This document shows positions 13,732 to 24,383 of a DNA stretch of 64,000 nt, one piece after another. The translations under genes were made by a program, and so were the position numbers. Numbering within the stretch: position 1 is the first letter of the stretch; each line of letters opens with the position of its first letter. The DNA is taken from positions 3,906,001 to 3,970,000 of the forward strand of contig CM082581.2 of assembly GCA_040954595.2 (NCBI GenBank). Direction: 5' to 3'. Under the pieces are notes generated by a model that made no database searches, was not told where the DNA came from, and saw nothing but the letters and a program-made list of their open reading frames with translations. The stretch is from Balanoglossus misakiensis. Lineage: Eukaryota; Hemichordata.

Positions 13732-14231
13732 AGGCACGTAAGCTGCAACTTTTGGGATAATTTTCATAATTTTTGTTTCACACTGCACTACCATTAGTCC
13801 ATGCAGATGAAGGCAGTGAACTATACACAAGCATTATAAACCCTAAACAGAGTGCATATGCAAGTTTTAACCAGATAAATAATAAAGCTTTGCCGCAAGC
13901 GATTATGGCCGCCACCGTGGGAAAATGCAAGAAACAACGAAAATTTTGCATTTCCGGTTATGAAACTTCATAAACAAATCATGATCTAATCCACTTGAGC
14001 TCATGGAAGTATATGTACACCGCTGAGACATATTTTCCTTTTTCATAGTAATATTGCACTTTTTTAAAAATTGCAGGAATTTTCGTTTTTCTTTAATTTT
14101 TGGCCATTTTGTCATACATAAGTGTTGATCTTGATATATTATCATGAAATATCATTCAATAGACATAATTTAAAGCATATATGAGATTATTTAAAACTTT
14201 AATTTTTTATCCAGTTGCAGCTCATGTGCCT
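13732..14231. mobile_element. TTAA-flanked TIR element, about 500 bases
   Basis: The ends are imperfect inverted repeats of about 35 bases: the left begins aggcacgtaagctgcaact and the right, reverse-complemented, begins aggcacatgagctgcaact. TTAA lies directly outside both ends (13728-13731 and 14232-14235), as expected for a TTAA-targeting transposon such as piggyBac or Kolobok. No transposase is encoded, so it would be non-autonomous. Confidence 0.7.
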
Positions 14232-14625
14232 TTAAACTGTGTATATTGTACAAATGTCTATCTTTGATGACTCCAATTATTTTGTTTTATGTTGTTTAGT
14301 AGTTTAGCATTACAAATGTAACAGAACAAAAAAGTGGCATAAGTTCAAAAAAAAATTAAAACTTTTTATTTTTTTATTTTTGGTGTGTAAGGACAAACAC
14401 CTTATTTCTTTGTCTGCTTTTGGCAAAACCTTGTAATCAGCCCATCAGCACAACCTCTATGTTTCAGTGTACATGTACAACTATGGTGATACAAAAACAA
14501 AATTAAAATGTACACGTTCACTTAATTGGGCTTTGGATATTCACACAGAGTCTCTCTTCTCATTTGACAAAATGTTGACATCCTACGTTTTTTTCTTCCA
14601 GAGACATCATTGAGTTTCTGACAAG

Positions 14626-17600
14626 ATGGCGCACAGGAAGACAGTCTTGGTGTCTGACATCCCCTCGGACATTACCCGAGAACAGCTGACTATTCATTTC
14701 CAGCGGAGTCACAATGGAGGTGGTGATGTTAGTAATGTGGTTTATCCTTTGAGTCCAAGTCGACCACATGAGGCAATGATCACCTTTGACCTGGAAGAAA
14801 GTAGGTGTACATTTGTGTTGTTTACAATTTCCTTGAAAGTTACAAAATGCACATTATCTTCTGATATTATTGTTTCAAATGAGTGTTGTAACTTGTATGT
14901 TGGAAACTTTCTGATTTATCCATGGTTTAGTCCAAACTCATTGTTTTCTATGGTAGGGTGGGACCTCTAAAGAGGGAACTACATGTAGGGGTGAAAGGGT
15001 TAAAGACAATAGCACCGTACATGTACATGTATATATACTCTCAGTAAAAGACTGTGTCATTACATTTACTCAAGTTTGAGAATTGATGACATTTTACTTA
15101 CATTGTACATGTATGAACGACAATTATAATACCTTGCCTTGCATTGTAACAAAACAAGACACTTCCATTGGTGTATTACTTAGTGCCATGTGAGTGACTA
15201 TTACTGGATATATGGGTCATTTTCTGAGCCCATAAACATTACATTTACAGATATCCATTAATATTTGCAAAATACGGCCTAAACCATGAAAGGAAAACCA
15301 AGTTCATGGTGGGCTCTGCCTCATCTATTGATTTTTAATAGGCTACCCTCTCTCTCTTGCTCATGAAAATGTCAATGACGTTTATTCCTTCATTTGATTT
15401 TCAATATGATCCAATTATAGCCTCTTGGCAGCTATTGTATTACCTTTTTACCTGTCTGGAGCTATTGTTCAGATTTGCCTGTACCTTGACCTACAGATAT
15501 GTACATTGTATGCAAAATGTAGGGGACGACACTTGTTGTATCTTTTGACAGTTTCGATATCAACAGCAACATTGTGCAAAAACTGTTCAACATCTAGAGG
15601 GCACAACATTTTAAAGATGGAGAATTTATTAACCACTATGCTGTTTAATGATAATTTAATTAATGAAGTCTCTGATTGGTTTCAGTTTGTCACAGGGTTC
15701 AACACCAAACACAGATAATAGATGACAAATTGGTGAAGGTCAGACCATTGCCACATCAGGTAAGTGTACAGCATTTGATACTCCTTTGTTATTGTTTGAC
15801 ACGCAGTGGAAGGTTGACTATTCTTTTTGTTACATAACACGTTTATTGGACAAAATGATAATTTGACTGTCTGATTTTTTATTTCTGTAGGTTTTCAGTC
15901 GTGTGGAGGCTGTCATTGATCATGATGCTTTGATGGCGATACCTCAACATCAACTTCGTCAGACGCTAGACAAGATAGAAGACGAGACAGGGGTAGTCTG
16001 CCAACTCTTAAGTCAGAGTGGAAAGACGGGATATTCCTATTCCTGCTCTGGCAATTGGATACAGGTGAAGACAGCGGAGAAGGTGCTGCAGAAGTACTGT
16101 CTGGAACCCCGAGACAGGCACGGTGCCGGCCAATCTGCCAGGAATGGGGATCTGGGAGACAGAATTGTGAGGAGTGACATGAATGGGTCCGTCTCCAGAA
16201 GTGAACTTGATGATGCGCACAGTAGACAGAACGGTCCGGAGAGTTTGCAGAATGGCGTGGATTCCGACGTGGCGTTCCACGGATTGCCGCGTGGGAGATC
16301 ACGGAGAGGAAGACAGGGCCAGGATGTTGTCAGCGATGTTCACGCGTATCCATTCACAGACAGATTGTCAGCAGACAAGGGATACTCCAGTTTGCCTGAT
16401 GCTAGATCGATGGATGGAAGGTCGTCAAGACACGTGTATGCTGACTCAGATACTGGCAGGGCAGCGAGTGAGAGCAGACATACCAGGTTGACAGACGGTC
16501 GATCAGCGGAGAAACGATCAGCGGAGAAAGCACCTTCAAGAAGTAGACGAAAGGATTATGACAGAGAAAAAGCCGGAGAGATACCGGGGTATGGAGATGG
16601 GATGAACGAGGTTGTTGAAGATCAGCGTGACAAAGCATCAGACAGACCAGCACCGAGACGGGGTAGAAGAGAACGTGAAGAAAATGACGACAAGCTGGCC
16701 AATCATCTTCCTGAATATGCAAACGAGCTATTACGCAGTCGTCAAGGAAGAGCACCATCCACCCCGGATCAAGCAAAAGCCGAGACCAGCCGGAAATCTG
16801 AGGAGGCCCGGAATGACGTGGAATCATCCCCGGAGCAGCATGGTGCACAAACCAATGGTGATTCACTCGTGGATGATGATTACACAGGTGACTTGTCTAA
16901 AGGAGCCAGTGTTGAAACCAGTCCTGTCGCAGTCGATATCGACCTCTACATGTTCATGAAACATACCCAGAGTAGACGACTTGACTCCATAGAGACAGAC
17001 TGTGATGTGAAATTCCAGTGTGACGAGAGTGCCGACACTGGCATTGTAACCATTGTACCGAACTCACGGAAAACGATTCCTGAACAAGTGCAGCTAGCAA
17101 GAGATCAGCTGATATCCATTTATGAAAATCTATACCAGACCATTGATAAATCTGATTTGCATATACCAAAAGGGTTGGATGAGACCAAGGGAGAAATGGC
17201 CGCTGAAGATACTAAATCGAATTTCAGTAACGTCTATATCAAAAAGGAAGGACCTGAGCACTATGCCCTCTATGGTGACAAAGATTCCGTGCAGTCGGCT
17301 AAGATGCATTTCCTTACTTCTTTGTGTAAAGTTTTGGAGATTCCATCCATCCGTAGAGAGAGAGAAAGAGAGATTGATAGTGGGCAGCCACACAGACCAC
17401 AGCCATCCTATGAGCTTGAACCAAGCGCAACATCTGAGCCCGCTCCATTGGAAACAGGGGGCGGCAAAGAAGAGGAAGTGGTAGAAAACGGAGAAGAGAT
17501 AATGCGGAGAGAACCAGCCGGGGAGTCCGAGCCTGAAGAGACAGCCACAAAGTCAAGACGGAAGCACAGCATCACTGTACTGAGTAACAACTCCAGAGAA

Positions 17601-20600
17601 TTGACATTCCTCACTGAAAGCAACGTCAAGACCAAAGTCTACAGTGCCGACATCACCAAACTCCCTGTGGACGCTATCACTAATGCCGCTCACGAACAGC
17701 TGATCAACACTGGTGGGGTTGCCTATGCCATCCGCAAAGCAGCAGGTCCGTATTACCACAGACAGTGCGAGGAGTACATCGACAACCATGGACCTTTGTA
17801 CGTCACTGAGGTGATCCACACCAATGCTGGTATACTGCCGTGTAAATATGTACTTCATGCAGTGGGACCCAGATGGGAAGATTTCAAGAATAAGAACGAG
17901 TGTATAGAAACTTTGACAGCAACCGTTGTCAACTGCTTCAGTCATGCAAATGATTTGCTACTTTGTCAGTCATTGGCATTGCCACTCATCAGCTCAGGTA
18001 TGTGGAGATACACTTCAATCATATTGAAAGAGGGTGACTTGGTCTGGCTGATTGGGTTGTATGTTTCTTATCTATGATTGCTGTGCCCAGCATGATGCCC
18101 TGTCAATCTACACTTAAGATTTCTTTAAAACAATCATATTTTTTGAGGTTTCATAAAAAGCATGTTATTGGAATCATGGATGTTGAACTTTTCAACTGTT
18201 TTGTAACGCATGACTTTTCAAATAGAGTTTATTAGCTCATTTGTTTACACTCAAGTGAGCTGATGGCGTACTGATTTCTGTGTGTGTGTATGTGTGTGTG
18301 TCTCTCTCTGTCTGTTTACACGATATTGCCTTATTTAACAGTGCCAAAAAGGGTCATGCGACCTGCTGTGCGACTCGCACAAAGTCAAAGAAAGGGGTCC
18401 GGTGATCGATCGCAAAGGGCATCTGCGACTCGTCGCACTATCGGTCACAGTGACTCTTTTTTGGCCTGATTAAATACCTCGATATTGGTAATTGATAAAT
18501 ATTTTAGTCACACTGTCTATTGTGAGGAGGAACTCACTGTGTATTTTTCTTTTGTTTTGTTTGTGGATTCAGGCATATTTGGTGTTCCCTTGGAGATGGT
18601 AGCACAGGCTATGTTTGATGCAGTGATGGAGTTCAGCAAGAAGCGTCCCAAAACTGACAATATACATCTGACTGAAATTCACATTGTCGACTACGAGATG
18701 CGGACGGTGTCTCACATGCAGAAGGTGTTCCGCGAGAATCTGAGAAGGGCAGGCCATACAGACATAGCAGACCCGCCAAGTCCTGCAGATATACATGCAG
18801 TAGAAGCAAGAGTAGACCTGCCGGTAGAAACGGATGAAGTCAAACATGACAGTGGCGAGAAGAGACGAGAACGTCCCACAACTCCATCATCATTTCAGAC
18901 GGGCGAGAGAAGGAAAGCCGACCCCAGCAGTGTCGATGTTGGAAGCCAGAGAAGGTTGTTCTCTTCAGAAAGACTGGCGGGATCTCAGAGAGACCAGCAC
19001 AGAAGTATATTTTCATCAGAGAGACTTTCCAGACCGGTTGATAGGGATGCCCACAGGGAAACTGGTCAGAGAAGCTCTGCTTTCCAGCAGTATAAAGTTA
19101 CACCTTCTCTGGACAAGTATGTACCCAGCAGATCTTCTGCATCGCCTAGAACGGGAATCACTGGAGAAAAGATCCAGCCATCGTTGAGACCCAAGACAGC
19201 TGACAGACACTCTAGAGGGCGCCATTCAGAAAGCTCTGCCCTGAAACCAATGAGAGCTACCGTTGATGCACTGGGACCTGAAAGTTCTTTTGATGACGAT
19301 CAACCGCAAGGTGCTGTTGGAGGAGAAACTGTTACCAGAGTAATGTCGGCCAAGGACAAAGAGGCTCTGGTCCAGGAAATCTTAGATGAACACGAGAAAG
19401 GTCCACATACGCGTGAAAGCACAAGAGAAACGCAAGAAAAGATTGATAATTTGTTCGTTGAAGATGAATTCTCACCAATCAGATCTAGCGGGGCAAGGGC
19501 ACGCACTCGAAGTCTGGAAAGAAGTCGGCCAAAGACAGCGGACGCGGCTCCTAGGGGTCGGTCAGCATCTCTTGATCGCAAAAAAACAGTGACCGGCACT
19601 CTTGAACGTGGTAGCACAGTTCGGAGATGTCAACTGTGTCGCACGTCTAAAAGTCTGAGCATGATGCGAGACTGTTCTCACTTCATTTGTTCAACGTGTA
19701 AAAAGTACAGCCGTGATTGTTACGACTGCTTGCAGTTGTCGTCATCCAAACGCGACACCAGTCAGCTGAAAGTTCAGGCAACATCGCTGCAGCCATCCGG
19801 TACAAGAACATCAGCCAGCCAACCAACATCATACAAAGAAAGACCCCGGTCAGCTACTCCAAATTTCACATCGTCCGGTCAAAGACCTTCATCGCCGTCT
19901 GTATCTTCATCCCGTCAAAGGCCGTCCACGCCAAACTTCCGACCGTCCAGCCAGAGAGTGGCTCACTCATCCACAGACTTCAGGGTCTCCGGCCAGTCAC
20001 CCAGATCCATGCCCCACCAAAGATCTCTCACCCCGACACCGTCCTCCGGCCAAAGACCCAGCACACCGACGCTCTCCTCCTCCTCGCGCCAGAGATCTGC
20101 CACGCCCACACTGTCCACCCCTCGCAAAGAATGCCCAATATGCATGGACAGAATCAGCAGTCCGAAGACACTGAGGCAATGTCAGCACACCTTCTGCAAA
20201 GACTGCATAGAGAGGGCCATGGATGTCAAACCAGTGTGTCCGGTGTGTGGAGTCATTTATGGCACTCTGAGAGGAGACCAGCCAGATGGAACCATGGACA
20301 TCAGTGTTGATAAATCCAAACAACTGCCGGGATATCCTGGATGTGGAACTCTTTCTATTACCTATACTTTTCCTGATGGCATTCAAACAGTAAGTATACC
20401 TGGTAAACTGCAGTACGTGTAATTGCTTGTACTTATACATGTATACAAGATGTATGCACTGAACTTGTCCAAGTGCGAATGGTGTTGAACATGGTACCAG
20501 TCCTCGCATGTGTTTTTTCAAACAATTCTCATGATTTTAATCCCTTCACCCCTCCCTCCATTTCTCACATAAAGGTTCAACCATCTCATGGGATACAATA

Positions 20601-21668
20601 GGTTTGTACCAGAATCTGCTAGAGAAAGGGTAAACAACTAAAGTAAAACCTAGCTGTCTATTCTGCCTGTCTATACTGAACACACTTTTCAGATTGGGGT
20701 ACATCATACTACACATTTAAACTTTGTTCTGTAGAAATTTAATGTTTTCTGTCTTTAAACGACAGGATCGCCATCCACACCCTGGCAGACCTCACACAGG
20801 CACAAGACGAAGGGCATATCTACCAGATAACACACAAGGTCGTGAAGTACTACAGTTGCTGAAGAAGGCTTTCCAAGCTAAGCTTCTCTTCACCATCGGT
20901 CAGTCGGTCACAACTGGACTGGATGATGTCATCGTCTGGAATGATATTCATCAAAAGACAAGCAGGCATGGTGGACCAGCCAAGTAAGTGGACATTTTTC
21001 TCTCAACGATTGTGTCAGAGATGAAAACAATGAGTGTATCATGATCATGATGCTATTTTGATACTGGTGTGAAATTTGTTGCTCACTATATATATTTTTT
21101 CCAATTTTGCATTGGCAAGCAGAGTAGATGATATTCAAATTCATAAATTGTATTGCTGTAGGTAAAATGCCAGTCGTATCTTTCCTTTCTCTTGCCTCAA
21201 AGACACAAACCGTTTAGTAGCAGCGGATGTTGTCCAGGGGTTGAGGTTGGGAGATTATAGACTGGGCGTTGTTCATATGTACATCCATGCATGTGTGTGA
21301 CTGAGTGCATATAATCTTGAGAATGTGTCACAGCTATGATACATGTACAGATGATTAAAATGTCCACAGGGTATCCATTTGATTCTGCAAGTGCACGATA
21401 ATCTGCAGTTCAGTAGCTTGAAGTTTTGCCTTGTTTGTGTGCTAGACGACAAAAGACACACACCAACAGGCAAAACCCTAGAGCTACTGAACTGCAGCTG
21501 GTGCAAGAGTGAAGTGTCCATTACTAACAAAGTTGCCGTCTTGGTGCGTGTAAGTACATTTCCATCTAACTTGAACAATTGTGTGTTCTATATTGCAGTC
21601 ATGGCTATCCAGATCCGTTCTACTTAAGACGAGTCAAGGAGGAACTTGCAGCCAAGGGAATCAAGTGA
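14626..21668 (+). CDS. DTX3L-like Deltex E3 ubiquitin ligase with RRM, KH-like, macro, two RING and DTC domains
   Basis: Six coding exons (14626-14800, 15686-15759, 15891-17997, 18573-20389, 20766-20983, 21599-21668) join in frame to about 1486 residues; human DTX3L is about 740. Order of parts: RRM-like domain (1-83), KH-like module (88-155), low-complexity charged linker, DTX3L/PARP14-type KH-like repeats (about 430-570), a macrodomain (about 650-835) with [15 protein letters not shown] and a GGVA loop, a linker, a first RING (1138-1171), an Ser/Pro-rich repeat, a second RING (1306-1344; CPICMD..CQHTFC..CPVC), and a Deltex C-terminal domain with [26 protein letters not shown] and [15 protein letters not shown]. 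Deltex RING-DTC proteins ubiquitylate targets and act on ADP-ribose-linked signals; DTX3L works with PARP9 in DNA-damage and antiviral responses. The start ATG lies just after a good acceptor and immediately precedes the RRM. Confidence 0.9.
14913..14999. mobile_element. CCCTTTCACC-type MITE, inverted copy in DTX3L-like intron
   Basis: Matches the reverse complement of the copy at 22118-22202 over most of its length (ccatggttt, ttgttttctat, gacct, gggtgaaaggg). The right end is ggggtgaaaggg followed by TTAA at 15000-15003; the left terminal repeat is eroded. Confidence 0.7.
18343..18465. mobile_element. Foldback MITE in the intron splitting the macrodomain
   Basis: About 123 bases with imperfect inverted ends: left gccaaaaagggtca, right (reverse-complemented) gccaaaaaagagtca, and the similarity extends inward through gacc and gtgcgac. 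It sits about 100 bases upstream of exon 4. No clear target duplication is visible. Confidence 0.55.
20541..20630. mobile_element. CCCTTTCACC-type MITE, diverged copy
   Basis: A 90-base segment with TTAA at 20537-20540, a left end tcccttcacc, a right end agaaaggg followed by taaa, and internal similarity to the 22118-22202 copy. It lies in the intron after exon 4 of the DTX3L-like gene. Confidence 0.6.
21403..21497 (+). other. Long near-perfect hairpin in last intron of the DTX3L-like gene
   Basis: The outer 16 bases, ctgcagttcagtagct (21403-21418), pair perfectly with 21482-21497. After a small internal loop, ttttgcct pairs with aggcaaaa, and then gttNgtgtg pairs with its complement, leaving a loop of roughly 15 bases. 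The stem totals about 35-40 pairs and weaker pairing (gtgca/tgcac) continues outside. This could be a microRNA precursor, a foldback transposon or another structured RNA; the sequence alone does not decide. Confidence 0.6.
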
Positions 21669-22117
21669 GTCGGCATGGTAACTCCAACAAATGCAAAGAA
21701 TTCATCATACCTTCTGTCCAGCTACAAACATCGTAATTGATGAGGTGGAAGGTGGATCATATATTTTCTTAAAATGCGGTGTTATAAAACTACACATTTT
21801 TATGTTCAAACATTACATATACATGTAGATACTTAATCAAAAGGGTGAATATGTTTCTTTGTGTAAAAGTATCATTCAGAATGATAAAATGGTTTCGTAT
21901 CATTCAGAATGATAAAACGGTTTCAATTATTATAAAAGAGAATTATAATTCTTCAGGATGTATATGGTATTTTTTATATATATATATATATCTATGTTCT
22001 AGAGTGTTTTTAGTTTTACAAATTACCCATATTCAAATCAATTGTTTATCTAATACTGGGCATGTGTTGATTATCATCAAAGTAAATTGTAGCCCCCCCC
22101 CCCCTCCTACAGTTTAA

Positions 22118-22202
22118 CCCTTTCACCCCCATTTCCCTCTATTGAGGTCCAACTTTACTATAGAAAACAATAGATTTGGACCAAACCATGGTGGTGAAAG
22201 GT
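22118..22202. mobile_element. CCCTTTCACC-type MITE, most intact copy
   Basis: 85 bases beginning CCCTTTCACCCC and ending GGTGGTGAAAGG, with TTAA on both sides (22114-22117 and 22203-22206). A terminal CCC with TTAA duplication is the piggyBac signature. The copy at 36182-36266 has the same length and ends. Confidence 0.75.
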
Positions 22203-24329
22203 TTAAAGAGAATACATACGAAAACGAAATTAATTATATGAATTTTATACTAGTGGACTAGTTATTTTACAAAACTACAAGCTTATCACCTATCCAAACT
22301 ATTTTTACTATCTTCACCTCTACCCATAATGTAACATAATTATGTGAGTGGATCTTTTGCATGAAGTGAACAGCAATTTAATTAAGGTACCCAGAATTAA
22401 CATAATTTGAAGCACACTTGTATCTGTGCCTTTTGTAGAAAGAAATGAAGGTACAGAGTCTATCAATATGGAACTCAGTTTCTCAATATTCATCAATTTC
22501 TTTCTGGGTTTTTCAGGGAATACAAGCCTACAATACTATAAAATGCTGATTATTACAAGGAAATGAGGGATAACTAGTATCTATTTCTTATATTTTGTTT
22601 ATTCCAAAGCTCTTTTAAATTCCATCACCTTCCAGTTCTGTATATATTAAGTGTGTGCAGAGTCTTTTTGAAAATGAAGAAAGAAATTGCGTGCTCACTG
22701 TCATGTTTCATGAAACTTTAAATTTTCTCCATAGAATAAACACAGATTGGTGGCCATTTTGAATTTCAAATTTGAGACAATTTTGCTCTGCCATTCAAAA
22801 TTTTGTACGGTGACCCCCAATTTTTATTCTCAATTACAAGAGAAACTAATCTAATCTAGTTTCCTTGAGCAAAGTATGAGATTTTGATTTTTGAGGTACA
22901 TACTTAAAAAGAGGATTGGTGTGTAAATTCACAAAAACAGATATAGACAGATGATAGATCTTTACAGTATAAGTTTAATAAGTTGTAGAATATTCAGTTG
23001 TATTTCGATGATGGCCACTTGCTTAAATGACATTTGACAGCCCTGCAAATTGACTCATATTTTTCAAGAAGGTATGTTTGTCAAAGGGTCCACAATAAAA
23101 GGTAGAAAGGACACTCTGTTTTTAAAATTGCATGAATCTTGAAAGGAGTGTTATCTTGTTTTTCAATTATGGCTATATTGTCTAGTGTTAATGTCAAAGG
23201 TGAAAGAGGTGGGGTTTTTTGGTGTAAAGAAAAATATATATTAAAGGTTTGAATATATTATACAAGATATATGATATTTCTCAGTTGCCAAAATTTGCTA
23301 TAAAAATGGATGTTTTTATTATATATATGTATGAGTTTTCCGTAAAATTATTTTAAATTCTATCAGTGATAGTGATGAAGTACAGGTTTACATATGTAGA
23401 AGTTGACATTACATATATTATTGACATTTTTTGTATGTATTCATTATGTTGATTCAACACCAGATACTGGTATGTTTACTTGTCATTCAATTGATTTTGT
23501 GGCTTTGCAAAAAACTCTTTTCAATTGTAATGTCTTATCATTGGCTTCATCGCTGTCATAGATTCACAACTTCAATCCAAATCAGATTTTGTCTTTTAAT
23601 AGTATTCTTTAACTCTCCTCTGGATCATGGCCCTGCATTGAAATTGATACTGATAGAAGTAGTTTTATAAAAAACATAGGTGGGCCTCATGCTGTAATCA
23701 AAGCAAGCACAAATTGCTCATTATTTACATATTCCAGAACATTTCAATGGCAAAAATTGTATCTTTTATGATGCAGCAATATGCATCATTATTGGGTTAC
23801 CCACTAGAAAGAAATTATTTCAGGTTTATACACAAATATTATGGTTTTGGCAGTTACATCAAGTAACAATGTTCACATTCACATCAGAATGTATTCTCAA
23901 AAGTCAGACATTGCTGTTGTCCAGACCATCAGATTCTTTTTTATTTTTAATACTTGTTGTATACATGTATATACCGGTATGTACTTTATTGATCTTGATT
24001 ACTGCGTCCAAGATATATTTTGGAAACAATATGAAATCAACACATAGTATCATTATAGATACTCTATACAAGACTTAAGTATCATAGATAAAGAGATTTT
24101 GATATAGTGTGTTCACTTAAGTTTACTTAATATGCTAGTTGTACAGTTGCACACTGTGAACGCACAGTGAAATATCTTCGTTTGCACAACTTGTTTTCAA
24201 GTCATATGTCTCAGTGATTTGATTTCTGTAAAATATAAGCTAAGGTTCAAGATCAAAACCGTGACTCTGACCTTTTTGCATGTAAAAAGTCAAGATATCG
24301 TGCCCTGTGTAAGATTTCATTTGAAGGTG

Positions 24330-24383
24330 TGTGTTTTTTGTTGTTGTTGTTGTTGTTGTTTTTTTTTTGGGGGGGGGGGGGGG
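24330..24383. repeat. (TTG)n - poly-T - poly-G compound tract
   Basis: Short TTG repeats pass into a T run and then 15 Gs (24369-24383). The cysteine and asparagine runs in open frames here are artefacts of the repeat. Confidence 0.9.

Larger units (their letters stand above)
7651..14601. other. Noncoding stretch, probable 5' UTR intron of the DTX3L-like gene
   Basis: About 7 kb of AT-rich, strongly CpG-poor DNA: I count 1 CpG in 10801-11400. It contains an (AATC)n microsatellite at 8120-8198 and a TTAA-flanked foldback element at 13732-14231. None of the short open frames resembles a known family or has credible splice context. Confidence 0.55.

Noticed and set aside
13773-14145. Short open frames inside the 13.7-14.2 kb element
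   Set aside because: They lie within a TTAA-flanked inverted-repeat element and resemble no transposase.
18284-18469. Open frame upstream of the second half of the macrodomain
   Set aside because: It crosses the foldback MITE and its frame does not continue the macrodomain; the acceptor at 18572/18573 restores the correct frame.
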